Assembly: GCA_022496805.1 (NCBI GenBank)
Contig: CM040087.1
Coordinates: forward strand, 8,258,001 to 8,322,000
Length of the DNA: 64,000 nt
From: Pohlia nutans
Lineage: Eukaryota > Streptophyta > Bryopsida > Bryales > Mniaceae
Reading direction: 5' to 3'
Shown here: positions 1 through 10,140 of the stretch, one piece after another
Layout of the letters: the number at the start of each line of letters is the position of its first letter
How positions within the stretch are numbered: the stretch's first letter is position 1
Notes under the pieces: model-generated
Told to the model about the DNA's origin: nothing
Database searches by the model: none
What the model saw: only the letters and a program-made list of their open reading frames with translations
Position numbers and translations under genes: made by a program

Positions 1-284
1 TCGTCCACCCACCCCACATACTCCAGATTTGTTGTCCTCTTTTTCCTAACACTAGAACTAGCGCGACAAGATTGCAGAAACATAGCCACTACTCCACTGT
101 CGCATGTCGACATATCTACTTCTAAGGAGCGTACTCGTATATGATTGCCGTATGCATACATCGCCTTGTATCCCTTCGCTTCTCGTCTAGATGGCAGTAA
201 CAGTGCAAGTATATCCCCAAAGACATCATTGCCGATTGCAACGTCTTCAGATGCATTATTTTTGAACCACGTATTGAAGGGTTC
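1..284 (-). pseudogene. TNP2-type transposase, C-terminal exon (runs off the window)
   Basis: After a splice acceptor (TGACAG at 290-285) the minus strand stays open to the window edge. It reads about 94 residues including FNTWFKNN, LALLLPSRREAKGYKAMYAY, STCDSGV and NLEYVGWVD. In CACTA TNP2 proteins the C-terminal region (DUF4216 neighbourhood) has the same order: FxxWF, a Pro-Ser or Gly patch, a Tyr/Gly stretch, DSGV, then EYVG. The upstream minus-strand piece at 429-800 looks like the N-terminus of the same protein, so the large catalytic domain between them has been lost or never lay here. The family call is from motif order by eye. Confidence 0.55.
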
Positions 285-428
285 CTGTCATATATCCATG
301 GGATAATCAAGAAGTTTTCTCCTGCTTTGTTTTTGGAATTCTTTTCTGGCCTCTTCTCGTGGACTCATTTCACTCGCGTACCGCCTGCAATATACACATC
401 ACCTCCAGTCCGTTATTTTTCCTAAATT

Positions 429-800
429 TTAGAAGACAACCTCATGTGCACAGAAGTTAGTAAGTGCTTCCAGAATGGTGACTACACGAAGTCGTTTTTT
501 CCACTTTTTTGATGGGATAATCTGGACGTTTTCTCCTGCTTCGTAGAGTGGGATATTTGATTCTTCAAAGAATTTCGCACGGCCTACATCATGGAAGTCG
601 TCGTCGTTGAAACCAATGTCATCTTCATCCTCATCGGAGACGTCATCAGTAGCAGGAGGGATATTGTCGTATCTGCCGAGGCAGTCTGTGATCATTCGGG
701 CAACATCAAATTCTTCTGATCCGGTTTGCATTGTCGGGTTTTCCTCGTGCGCTTCGTTGGATTCAGAAAGGATTGGACAATATTGCTCACTTTCGTACAC
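429..800 (-). pseudogene. TNP2-type transposase, N-terminal fragment
   Basis: An open stretch of 123 residues. It starts with an acidic region (DDVSDEDEDD) followed by AKFFEESNIPLYEAGE and a basic RLRVVTILEALTNFC segment. TNP2 proteins typically have an acidic stretch, then a FF...PLY.G motif, then a helix ending near the conserved transposase domain. The reading frame stops at 429 without the expected DDE-containing core. It lies between the SET-like exon (1181-1555) and the C-terminal exon (1-284) on the same strand, so all may derive from one transcription unit. It is probably non-functional. Confidence 0.5.
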
Positions 801-928
801 AAAACGAGACTACATAGATGATATTCACAACCCCCCAATTATATGTTAGTATGTCACGTTTCTTGCATAGCTTACGAGTATGTAAACAAACTTTCATGAT
901 TGTAGCTCATCCATAATTATGTACAATA

Positions 929-1095
929 GTCATGTATCTGATAACTATGACTATGAATAGTCATCTCAAGACAAATAGTGAGTACGATGTAGTCATCTCT
1001 GCACGCTCAATGACTATGGTTTAGTCACATCTGCAAAAGTAGTCACTACAGCTAGTCCTCTCTACAAAAACAATGACTACATTTAGTCATGGTTC
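929..1095. repeat. GACTA/TAGTC motif cluster 1
   Basis: A run of inverted GACTA...TAGTC hexamer-like motifs, typical of the subterminal or regulatory transposase-binding repeats of CACTA elements. It sits between the SET-like exon and the TNP2 fragment. Confidence 0.5.
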
Positions 1096-1180
1096 TTCCT
1101 TAACAGACAAGCAATCACTAAAGTATTACAACAGTTTCTTGTATTGTTACCCATTTCCTAGATGCAATCTAAGCAACCTG

Positions 1181-1555
1181 TCAATTAAGAGGGTAATATG
1201 TGAAAAGTTCCTCTCCCACTTCAACGTCACGTGTTGCTACAGTCATAATATACCTCCAAGTTTTCGGGTTCCATGGGGCAGGCAATGACACGTATTCCCA
1301 AATAGCATTCCCTATATGCTCTCTTCCAATGGAACTGTTAATAAACCCTGCAGCATTTCCATTCAACACATCTCCATCTTGGTACACATTTTTCTTCACA
1401 CATATTGCATACTTCAAAAAACGCTTGTCTGCCTCACACTGACGGTGGAACTCAGCCTTTGAGAATCTCTTCCCAACAAATGGCAATAACTCATCACTAG
1501 ATTTGGCTGCTTCCATGGCATATAGGCCCATCCCATGTGCGGATGTGTTGACACC
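1181..1555 (-). CDS. SET-domain-like exon inside the CACTA element
   Basis: The exon begins after an acceptor (GTTAG at 1560-1556) and encodes about 124 residues. It reads HGMGLYAMEAAK (N-terminal SET strand), FVGKRFSKAEF, then NGNAAGFINSSIG, where canonical SET domains have GNxARFINHS, and finally TVATRDVEVGEELFTYYPL, where canonical ones have RDIxxGEELxxDY. SET domains transfer methyl groups to lysines of histones and other proteins. The usual NHSC is altered to NSSI and the catalytic Tyr context is TYYPL, so activity is uncertain. It is flanked on the same strand by transposase-like exons. It could be a captured host gene fragment or an accessory transposon protein. There is no internal stop in this exon. 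Confidence 0.55.
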   Translation of the reverse strand, partial: GVNTSAHGMGLYAMEAAKSSDELLPFVGKRFSKAEFHRQCEADKRFLKYAICVKKNVYQDGDVLNGNAAGFINSSIGREHIGNAIWEYVSLPAPWNPKTWRYIMTVATRDVEVGEELFTYYPLN

Positions 1556-1575
1556 CTAACCTCCTACTTTCTTTC

Positions 1576-1776
1576 CTAAAATGTGAAACTTTTGAGCTTG
1601 GGGATGGTGCCTATGCGCCATTGCCCATAATCGATATCTATCTGAACAGTATCCACAGATGCTTGATGGTTGGGATACAAACTACTCTCTGTGCTCTTCT
1701 GGAGCGGTAGAGGAGCTGAAATTACTGAATTTAATGTAGTAGCTGCTGCGGCCAGAACAATATATCTCTGTGTTTC
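1576..1776 (-). pseudogene. Unrecognised exon between transposase-associated and SET-like exons
   Basis: After an acceptor (ATGTAG at 1782-1777) the minus strand is open for about 66 residues, starting ETQRYIVLAAAATTLN and ending GTIPKLKSFTF before TAG at 1578-1576. There is no donor before the stop, and the gap to the SET exon is only about 20 bases. The reading frame is therefore either terminated here or broken relative to the original gene. I do not recognise a domain. Confidence 0.3.
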
Positions 1777-1868
1777 CTACATGTATCATCGCAACAAAGT
1801 AAGGCAAGCGCATTGGCACCCACATATTTCATAACCAAGATATCAGACTAAATTGGTGGATAACTTAC

Positions 1869-2045
1869 CAGGATGGATGTCTTGAATTCAGGATCTCGTT
1901 TGTACTTCCGTAGATGTTTGCGGATGGTTGTCCTTCATACTATTTTTGCACCCATGCATTTCTTACATGGGCAAGGGTAAATTTTTAGACCTTGTCTGTC
2001 TGCTTCTTTCTCTTTGATTTCCCACAGTTGCAAATGCAGAAGATC
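1869..2045 (-). pseudogene. Transposase-associated Cys motif exon (degenerate)
   Basis: The minus strand reads YPCPCKKCMGAKIV, a TGA stop, then RTTIRKHLRKYKRDPEF, and ends at a donor (CCTG|GTAAGT at 1869/1868). Plant CACTA transposases carry an N-terminal transposase-associated domain with a CPCxxC motif followed by a His-containing helix. This exon has the same order. The in-frame stop marks it as decayed. Its place upstream of the SET-like and TNP2 pieces fits an N-terminal exon of the same unit. Confidence 0.45.
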
Positions 2046-2554
2046 CTCTCGGGATGTAGGATTAAGAGTCTCGAAGATCCTCTCGGGATAGTGCTTAGTT
2101 TATCTTATATTACTATGTAAGAATTATATTGCTTGGGTGCATACTCTCTGTAATCTTGAAGGATTTCATGCAATGTTCCTCTCTTGTTTTGGTGATGCCC
2201 TCATCTAAATTAGGTTCTGTACAATACGATTGATACAATTAGACATGAACTCTTTGCGAGTTGTGGATGGCAAATTCACGAAGAGTGAGAAATACTGCAC
2301 TCGTTCTTAATTTGCAGGCGAGGGTCTGAGCCATGAGACCTTACAGCTTTTAGTAAAGATGCCACCTACAGAGGAAGAAGTGTCCAAGTTTCAAGTTAGA
2401 GTATAAGGGCGACTCAGCTTTGTTTGGTCCAACAGATCTCTTCATTCTAGAAATACTTCAGATTCCTAATGTGTTTGAGCGCCTTGACGCGTTGCTTTAT
2501 AGGGCATCGTTTGAGGAAGAACTAAGTATACTCACTCTAGCACTATTTCAAAAT

Positions 2555-2660
2555 CGTCAATGACATGCGTATATCTAGTCATGGATGAAGAACTCCTGAC
2601 TACGAATAGTCAACGAAGCAGACTGGTGACTAAACCTAGTCATCGATGGATAACGGTGAA
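2555..2660. repeat. GACTA/TAGTC motif cluster 2 in the divergent intergenic region
   Basis: Several tagtcat and gactaa motifs lie just upstream of the plus-strand gene and of the minus-strand unit. The position suits a bidirectional control region, followed by a short CGG-rich stretch (2690-2705). Confidence 0.4.
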
Positions 2661-2958
2661 CTATTAATAGCACTGCACTGGCTACAAACACGTGGCGGCG
2701 GCGGCGATAATTCCGCACCCTAAACGCAGCCGCCACCTAAACGCAGCCGCCACCCATTGATTACGAAACCCTAAGTGGTTTGAATTTCACTTTCACTCCA
2801 CAGCTCCACTTCCCCACTCCCTCAGCCAACCTCTTCAATCATCATTGCATAGGATTGTTGTACTTAGATAGACCTTATCCTTGCTGGAATTTGAAAAATA
2901 GAGACCACTGCTCAAAATTCACTTGCATCTCGTCGTCGCACTTGGAAGCTCTTTCGCC

Positions 2959-4316
2959 ATGGCAAAATCGAAGAAGCCCACACTGCTGGAAAGCGAGCCG
3001 TCGAAAGAGGAAGAATCGAATGAAGAAGAGTCTCAGGAGGAAGAGTCGAAGGAGGAAGAGTCAAAGGAGGAAGAGTCGAAGGAGGAAGAGTCTGATGAGG
3101 AGCAGGAAAGCAGCAGCAGCGAGGAATCCGAAGCGGAGGCAGAGGCGGCGAAGTCCTTACCGAAATTAGATCTCAATAGCGCGTTGTCGTCTACGGTGGA
3201 GGAGCCTGATGCAGAGGAAGACAACAAGGAGGAAGAAGTCAGTGACAGCGGAAAAAGCGACGTGGAGGCGGAGGTCGCGGAGAAATGGATAGCTGCGAAG
3301 ACAGCGGCCCTGTCGACAGCAGCTGCGAGGGCGGTTTTAGAGCTTAGGGTTTAGGGTCGAAATGCCTTGTGCTAGTCATGCTTATGGAATTTATGACTTG
3401 CTCAAGTTAGTCATGTTCTTTACATTGCTGACTAGAATTAGTGAAGAAGTCCCCTTTAACTCTACATGTTTTCATGACTGACTGTGGTTGTTTATACTGG
3501 AATAAACATGAGTCTGAATGAAGAGACGATGTGTAGATGGAAGAAGTCAGCGAAGGGAAGGAAGTCGAGGCGGACATTGCCTTGCTATCGCCGCCGAAGC
3601 ATTGTCCAGCTGGTGAGAAGAGGAAGAGGATTACTGAGGTACAGAAGCTTGAAATCAACAGGGGTGAGCAGAAGATACCCCGGATAGAGAAGGGTATCGC
3701 CAGCGTTTACAAGAGGAGAGAGAAGGGGTCCCTTAATGAGCGGGAGCAGATGAGGACAGAGAAGGGATCCCCCATTACTCAGGAGAGGAAGACACGAGGA
3801 AAGGGTGGGAAACAAAAGAAATCAAGGAATCCTGTTGTCGTGGCAAAAGATAGTAAGGAAGACAAAGTGGGGGCTCTTCAGGACAAGAGCACATCAAAGG
3901 TAAGGAAAGCCAAAGCACTATTGACTTGGTTATTTCTTGAACTACATGCTTAGTTTTTGTGGCAGTCCTCATTCCATTATTTACGAGTGTTTGTGGAATT
4001 GCAGACAAGTGGACAAAAGGACAAAGCCTCATCGCCTTCGGAATTTAGCAAAGACGATGTTGTGGAAATCCTGAGTGTTGCAGACAGGGAAGAAGAACAG
4101 GTGGTTGGAATTGGGAAGGTGATTGACTTGGAAGGAGCCAGATTGCATGGGGTCAGAATTCCAGAAGGGTGTGTCTTCGTGGAGGTGCAGAAGAGCAACA
4201 ACGACGACTACCTTTTCTATTCCAGTGTAGAATTGGACGACCCTTCTATCTCAAAGATGAGACAAGTAGTAGATAGCTTTATATTGTGGCCCACCCAATT
4301 CTTAAGGCATCCATGA
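2959..4316 (+). CDS. Transposon-encoded acidic/basic nuclear-type protein with DUF8039-like C-terminus
   Basis: A first exon from ATG 2959 (MAKSKKPTLLESEPSKEEES) encodes a Glu/Ser-rich acidic repeat. It is followed by an exon from about 3537 (MEEVSEGKEVEAD...) that is Lys/Arg-rich. That exon ends at a clear donor (AAAG|GTAAGG, 3899/3900), with the acceptor GCAG at 4001-4004, and the junction is phase 0. The last exon (4005-4316) reads EEQVVGIGKVIDLEGARLHG ... VFVEVQK ... SFILWPTQFL. This matches the pattern of DUF8039 (GxG, hxG, VxV, WP at the end), a domain found in plant CACTA-encoded proteins, often beside Ulp1-like proteases. The donor of exon 1 is not resolved; GACTA motifs lie in the gap at 3360-3480. 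No protease follows before the element ends. Confidence 0.45.
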
Positions 4317-4384
4317 GAAATTGCGTTGGCTAAAATAAGGCACTGTTCAATGCGGTTAGAACAGTATGGATATTAAACATTGAC

Positions 4385-5045
4385 GCAGATTGTAGTCATT
4401 GATTTCTATCAGCGGACTATATTTAGTCATTTAGTCTCCTTAACTTTTTGGATCTCATGACTATGATATGTGAACCAAAATGACTATATGTAGTCATTAG
4501 CTGTAGTCACGTGTTTGAAAGCAATAACTATGCATAGTTAGTTTCTGAGCAATTTTGTTCAAAAATAAAGCTTTTATTCAGTCATATGGTTGGGCGTAAA
4601 CTTGAATGTATCTAAAGTTCTGACTACAAATAGTTATACAGATGTGAATGACTGACGAGCCTTCACGAATATCTAAACCGAAATGATGACTAAATCTAGT
4701 CATCACTACCATATTTCGCAAACAATGATAGTCATATAATGACGTCATAAAATTATGCATTTTAGTCATTAGGTTGACGTCTATGACTAAATCTAGTCAA
4801 ATTTTTCTGACTATTCCTGGTCACATAAATGACTAAAAATAGTCACATTTTTCGGGCTGCCCATAATCGAGGTCCCAAAAAAAATTTGGGAACGCGCCAC
4901 AGCGAACGTATGACCGCAGATATGACTAGAGTATTTTTAGTAATTTTCGTTGTCCGCTACGACTGGATTGATGACTGAAAATGGTATTAGTCATCAGGTC
5001 ACTTTATGCCTGTTTTTAGTCATAAACCCCAGTCATATTTTGTAT
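4385..5045. repeat. Dense right subterminal GACTA/TAGTC array of the CACTA element
   Basis: More than a dozen copies of TAGTCA/TGACTA occur, many paired as inverted repeats a few bases apart. They run up to the element end at 5060. Such arrays bind the transposase in CACTA elements. No gene is seen in this stretch. Confidence 0.6.
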
Positions 5046-5060
5046 GCTCTCCTAGTAGTG

Positions 5061-5140
5061 ATCGGGTCATTGGCATTACGAACGGACACTTTATTCACGC
5101 CGGCCTTTGTAGGGTTGGTGTTTCTATCTATTATCACAGC
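5061..5140 (+). mobile_element. SINE family with TATC tail, copy A (5' part lost)
   Basis: It shares the core GAACGGACACTTTATTCACG and the CCGGCC hairpin (5104-5113) with copies at 7640, 42293 and 43547, then GGTGTTTCTATCTATTATC. The 5' part is replaced by the CACTA terminus, which suggests the CACTA element landed in it. Confidence 0.6.
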
Positions 5141-5141
5141 T

Positions 5142-5321
5142 GGAGCCCGAGGAACAACACATGCCCCCTCAATGGACATCCTTAAAGAAAAATTCAAAAT
5201 CCCTGAAGCAGCCTTCAAACAAACGTTCAAAGAAATAAACACTATTGCCATTCATTATGCCAGATCCATCTTACTACATAAACGAAAACTAGAAAACCAC
5301 CAACCCTTACCAATCGAATAA
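5142..5321 (+). CDS. Short unrecognised open frame
   Basis: The frame reads RGTTHAPSMDILKEKFKIPE and continues with FKEINTIAIHYARSILLHKR to a TAA at 5319-5321. It has amphipathic, coding-like composition and is C-rich on the plus strand, but no start of its own: the open frame upstream is transposon and SINE sequence. No family was recognised. It may be an exon fragment. Confidence 0.2.
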   Translation, partial: GARGTTHAPSMDILKEKFKIPEAAFKQTFKEINTIAIHYARSILLHKRKLENHQPLPIE

Positions 5322-5514
5322 AACCCATACATGAAAAAGAGGCTTAAAGCCACTTTAAAAAAAAGTCAAGAACAAACTCCCAAATTATCATTTCAAAATT
5401 CCAAATACAAATAGCCGCTCTGGCCTTTCCAAACTAGTAAATATTAATTCAAAGCCAAAACCAAACACATATCGTCTACCAAATCAAAGTAAAAATTGAA
5501 CTTGGAAAACAACG

Positions 5515-5965
5515 CTATTCTATCTGCAAGAACTTGAGAATGCGCTTGATGGTGCTTGCAATATAATCAGCACGATCAGATCTTGCCAAAGAATTCACCG
5601 GCCCCCTCAAAAAACGATGATGGCCTGGACTACCTCTGAGCGGCTTCGACATACAGCAAAAATACTGATCGTTATTTAAACCCTCGTAGCCTGCCTTGAA
5701 TATAACCTCTCTGGTACCAGGCTCAACACACCCCACTTGAAGCAAAATCACTAAAGCTCGAGCATCTTTTTGAAGATCACGATGAAAATGCTACTCCAAA
5801 CGAGGCTGCTTTGGCGGACGAGACGCCAGCCTCATCCGGACGCCGAACCACTACTGGCATAGAAACAGCTGGTTCAGATGGTTGATCTGGCAGCTGTGCC
5901 AACGAAAGCTCTAGATCTGACTCTGGCTGCGATTCTAACTCCATCGTATCCATAAGAACCTCCAA
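5515..5965 (-). pseudogene. Unrecognised two-part open frame with a +1 break
   Basis: The minus strand starts MEVLMDTMELESQPESDLEL, a Pro/Ser/Glu-rich tract, to about 5777. It then continues in another frame as DLQKDARALVILLQVGCVEPG ... QYFCCMSKPLRG ... DYIASTIKRILKFLQIE to 5515. One extra T in a TTTT run near 5783 explains the shift. The second half looks like a folded domain, but I do not recognise it. It may be a relic of a mobile-element protein. Confidence 0.3.
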
Positions 5966-6219
5966 TTAGATATCCTAAAGACGAACTCGATCCAAAATAC
6001 AACCTCCTAAACCAAAGATAAAACACCACACCGATAGAGCTAACTCAAGATCTCTACTTATACAAAAACCTCGGGAGCAAGAAACGTCACACTAAAGCCA
6101 CTCAGAAGCGTCACCTTGAAGTTTCACAACAAAGTCATAGAATCTTTTATGAATACTAACTACATATTTTTACATAGTGATCATTATCACACCACAATAG
6201 TAGTAATAACCACCACACA

Positions 6220-6335
6220 CGTGACTTTTCCAGGATTTCGGAATAGACCGATTGGTTGCTACAAATTTCCTGCCTATTATAACTCACCACCAGCACCAAG
6301 CCACTCATATCACATGAGTACTCACATGGATCCCA
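6220..6335 (-). repeat. Partial copy of the tRNA-derived SINE body
   Basis: On the minus strand this stretch parallels the SINE at 6550-6775 (shared TAGGCAGGAAA and GATATGA blocks). It lacks a recognisable A/B-box head. Confidence 0.4.
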
Positions 6336-6549
6336 AAGGAAACTAAAACAAACACTTCCCCGCAACATCTCACCTCCCAAAAACAACCAACCTTTAAGTA
6401 GTGACTTAAAGACTGTACTCTCACACCAACTACATTTATATCCCCAATCCCCTAAGCTCGATTAGATTAATCAGTTGATTTATGAACATTACTGCCATAC
6501 ATCATGCCGGATTTCCCTCATACAGAAATGAAAAATAGTTAACCACCGG

Positions 6550-6775
6550 AAAAAACCCATGCATAGGAAAGTGGCTTAAAGCTACTTTTTTAAAATCTTG
6601 TCTCAGGTAGTAGGATAGGGCTGGTTGGTGGTACAACTTTCCTGCCTATGAATAATTCACTAGCAGTGTCAAGTCACCATATCATATTACTGCTCCAACG
6701 GGCCCTCACAGGAATCGAACCCGGACTACATAACTATCCTCACCACCAAACCATTGGACAGATGACTTGACGATC
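6550..6775 (-). mobile_element. tRNA-derived SINE
   Basis: On the minus strand there is a perfect polymerase III B box, GGTTCGATTCC (6711-6721), preceded by an A-box-like TGGTTTGGTGG (6743-6753). The body ends in a short T tract near 6550. Box spacing and T-tail resemble plant Au-type SINEs. A shared 3' block (GGCTTTAAGCC-like, with ATGGGTTTT) recurs near 5325-5360. It does not fold as an intact tRNA. Confidence 0.6.
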
Positions 6776-6849
6776 ACCAACCCAATAGACCACCATTTGA
6801 ACACCCAAAAGCTTTTATCAATTATGTGTTAGTTGTTAGGAGTTCTTAA

Positions 6850-7631
6850 CCCTTTAGTGCCCAGCTGACCACATTATGGTCACTGCAACGTTCGAAATGC
6901 AAATAGCAGAGAATCCGTGAAGAATTCGAACTTCAGTTTTGAAGTTCAGATTATGCCACATACATTATACATCTTCCAGAAAAAGAAATTTTCAATTTGG
7001 AATTGTACAACTATCAAAATACCTATCAACATAACGCAAAAATACTACAAATACTTGAAAATACAACACATGTATTATGAAGTATTTCTTGTGTTTGGAA
7101 GTTTGTTATCTTGTTTTTTTTTTGTATTGTGTTCTCTTCTTCATCTTCCATTAGTGTGTGTAATCCGATCTTGACTAATGTACCCACTCTTGTCAATTTT
7201 CAACATATAAAATTTTGCCTAAACCGTATATGGATAAGTCACTTTCACTTATAAAATTCACAATAATTATGTGTGAGTCTATTTTTGATATGAAATATTG
7301 CAACGGAGAGGTGTTGGCATAGGGCATAGCTGAACTTCTTTACTTTCATATTTGAAAATTTAACCCAAATTTTATTTAACTTTGAAGTCACACACCCCCA
7401 AAAATCTCATTTTTGAGCGTGCATTATATAGTTCAAATACATACTATAATCTTCCGATCCCACCGTTGGATGATTCTCAAATTTTAATAAAATGTGTGCT
7501 CTCGAGTTGAGAATAGAATTGTACGGCTACTTTCTAATTTAATATATTCTATTTTCTGATAATCTCAATCACAGTGGAAAAACCCACTGAAATTCAGAGC
7601 TCCCAGCTACAGTACCCTGGGCACTAAAGGG
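6850..7631. mobile_element. TTAA-flanked inverted-repeat element, CCCTTTAGTGCCC ends
   Basis: TTAA stands at 6846-6849 and 7632-7635. The termini are CCCTTTAGTGCCCAG on the left and its reverse complement on the right. TTAA duplications with CCC...GGG ends are the hallmark of piggyBac-type elements. It is 782 bp, AT-rich, without a transposase. Same terminal family as 29523-29807. Confidence 0.65.
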
Positions 7632-7639
7632 TTAAAGTA

Positions 7640-7772
7640 TCTATTCCCGAAAGGGGTGAGTAGTTTGGTCTTAATGGTCCTTTGTCTGGTGGGCATTGGC
7701 TCACTAACCAAATGAACAGACACTATATTCACGCCGGCCCTAAAAGGGACTGGAGTTTCTATCTATCTATCT
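7640..7772 (+). mobile_element. SINE family with TATC tail, copy B
   Basis: The core (GGTGGGCATTGGCTCACT, GAACAGACACT, CACGCCGGCC), a hairpin CCCTaaaAGGG at 7738-7748 and a (TATC)n tail are shared with the other copies. It begins directly after the TTAA element, and clear target duplications are not seen. Confidence 0.65.
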
Positions 7773-8127
7773 GACAAATCGCACTCACCAAATCCAACTA
7801 AAAACTTGGTGAATGCGAAGTGGCGCTGTTTGACTCACAAAGGAGTGAAAAGCGACGCTTTCTCCTTGTAGTGTTTAATTACACAGGAAACTTCCATTTT
7901 TTTAGTAAAGATCTTTTTGAAAAAGAAAATAAAATTAAGGATTCCATTGCAAAAAACTAGAATACTCAAGCAAGTAGAGGAGAACAGGTACATACACCAA
8001 AACTTTGCGTAAGATTTTTAATTTTTTTCTGATTCAGACAAGGACTCCACAACGAACCCTTGCCTGCATTATTATCATCCAGTTGAAGTTTAGAAAGAGT
8101 GGCCATACGTGCTGGCAGATTGATTAA

Positions 8128-8695
8128 CCCCTAAACGTCCTCACCTATGTCTAGTTTGGGCAGTTTTGCAAAGATGCATTATAAAATGCAACTAACATGA
8201 ATATTTGGAACTTGATGTATGAATAAAAGTTATACATTTTGAGTTTTAGATTCTATCCATACGGTTAGATCTATGATTGCTATCATTAAAAAAATTCTAC
8301 AAATTTTGAAACATTAAATAAAAAATTATTTTGAAATTTGATTACGAATAAGATATTGACAGTCTATCGATGAAATTTGTTGTGATGGGTTATAATGTAG
8401 TACTCTAGGTATAGTGATTTTTGGAGATTTTCTGGATGCTTGATTTTATGAGTTTTTTTTTCAAGAACACTTTTAGACTAAAATCTTCAATATTTTGGGT
8501 GAAACAATGCAACACAAAATGAGGCATAACTTTTTCAGAAATTGTTTCCTTTTCAATCGGATCACACATACATGAAGCTAACTTTCCATAAAAAATTCAG
8601 TAAAAAAATCACACTACAAAAAGTGCATGACCGATGAGAAACTACGGATGAAATCTGTACATCATGCAAAATATGCATGGTTGGGCAGTTAGGGG
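8128..8695. mobile_element. TTAA-flanked element, CCCCTAA ends
   Basis: TTAA stands at 8124-8127 and 8696-8699, with ends CCCCTAAACGTCC and (reverse complement) CCCCTAACTGCCC. The related copies at 14900 (GATTGATTGAGGATTTG) and 37527 (GATTGATTAAGGATTAG) show the uninterrupted site. No transposase. A truncated relative lies at 57709-58205. Confidence 0.72.
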
Positions 8696-9678
8696 TTAAG
8701 GATTTGATGCATGGCAGACTGTGTCGATGTATGCACCTGGACATCACATCTCGTAGAAAAATTCAATACTCCAGCACTTGAGGCTAATTCAAAATGGACT
8801 AGACAATTGGAACGTTCTGTCTAGTGATCTTTTGCTGTCCTATACATGACCCAGAAATGAGGTCGCAGCAGGGAGTTGTACAGAATCCAGCAGAAGCTTT
8901 GCCATCATTCTGCATTTGTTGTAAGGACATGTACAGCCCGTGCAAAGCTGTGAGTATTGCATAGTGTACAATACGTCTTTCATACTGTCGACTTTCAGGT
9001 TGAGAGATCAGCCATAATACTAAGAGATTTTTAGTGGTCTGCTCACTAAGAGTTCTTGAAAACTCACCACCTTGGAAATTGTCTTGGAGGTTGTTTGCTA
9101 CACATTGTAAAACTTGAGTTCAAGAAAGTGGTTTTTACACTAAATTTATCACATTTAATCCTTAAAGGTCTAAAGAGCCCTTTCCGACTGGTATTATACA
9201 CCAATATTTTGTTATATTTGACATGGTTGTACACCTCCTATGGGTTTAAGATCTAAAGTGAAGTTAAAATTCACGTCGACGTGATTTTAATGAGCTATTG
9301 TAGTCTCAATTCAAAATTATATATTTACAACAAATGTCAAATATACGCCAACCTATGTACTATCCCCATCATCCCTTTAAGGACTAGGAGGAAAATCTAT
9401 GAGAGAGTATGAGATTTTTTTTGAAAGTGCGGTTCATCTTTTCGCAAACAAGACTTGGCTTAGTTTCCATGAGTCACGCTTGCTTACTAGAATTTGGCGA
9501 GAGTAAAAACAATAAACATAAGCGTATTGGAAATGTGGCAGAGTAATGTTAGAGCAAGGCTAACAACGCTCCTTTTGAGCACAACAACCAAAGTTGTTGT
9601 TTTAGGATTTTTCAAAGGCCTAAACACATTCCTACGAGCATGCGCCACACATTAGGTTGACAATGGAACTTAGAGAGC

Positions 9679-10030
9679 TCAAGAACTTCTTACACGCCAT
9701 TCACAATATTGTTGGTGTCCCACGACACTGGTGTATGTGTTGTTCGGACGATTGAGATTGTGTGCAGAACGGGCAACCTTGGAACCACACGTGACACAAC
9801 ATTTTAGTGGTTTTCCAAACCCTTCCTTGATTTGCCAAACCTTTTGGTGTTGTTGAACCTTGCATGTACAACATTGGAAGTATAGGTCATTTGACCCCTC
9901 TATTGTCCCGTTAGTGGAAACGGTGATGGCCTTGCTCTTATGATGTAGCTTAAACTCATTCTTATCTCTTGGCAACGGACTTGACTTTTGACCACCTTCT
10001 TTACAATGCTTGATTCCGCCCCCATGCAAT
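9679..10030 (-). pseudogene. Degenerate Cys-pair open frame of the duplicated unit
   Basis: The minus strand reads PLPRDKNEFKLHHKSKAITV, then FQCCTCKVQQHQKVW and GKPLKCCVTCG. This is a CC-x-C ... CC-x2-C arrangement that suggests a zinc-binding fold. The annotated Met of the longer frame comes from a junction with HMA-flank sequence, so it is not the true start. Related frames at 15960-16250, 39000-39285 and 42780-43070 carry stops and frameshifts. It probably derives from a mobile-element or duplicated host gene; no family was recognised. Confidence 0.3.
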
Positions 10031-10089
10031 TGAAAGGCTCGAATTCTCCCCACCTATCTTACGCTTTGTTTTACGCTTTGACACGAGAC

Positions 10090-10140
10090 GCTTTATGTGT
10101 GTAAATAGGTTCATTTGGACGCTTTTAGGTATAGTTACCT
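10090..10140. mobile_element. Right end of an AGGTAACTATA-type TA element
   Basis: Only the right terminus (TATAGTTACCT followed by TA) with adjoining sequence is present. The remainder was lost at a duplication junction. Confidence 0.5.

Larger units (their letters stand above)
1..5060. mobile_element. Right-hand part of a decayed CACTA (En/Spm) transposon
   Basis: The right border is read at 5060, where the sequence ends in CTAGTAGTG, the reverse complement of a CACTA-type terminus. It abuts a SINE fragment, which suggests insertion into a SINE. The left end lies outside the window. Support comes from minus-strand pieces resembling TNP2 transposase (1-284, 429-800, 1869-2045), a plus-strand gene with a DUF8039-like end (2959-4316), and dense GACTA/TAGTC subterminal motifs. 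The two transcription units diverge from about 2.1-2.9 kb. The TNP2 catalytic core is absent, so the copy is not autonomous. The superfamily call rests on the combination of terminus, protein pieces and subterminal repeats. Confidence 0.72.

Noticed and set aside
6705..6775. A functional tRNA gene on the minus strand
   Set aside because: The B box is perfect, but acceptor and anticodon stems do not pair and a SINE body follows.
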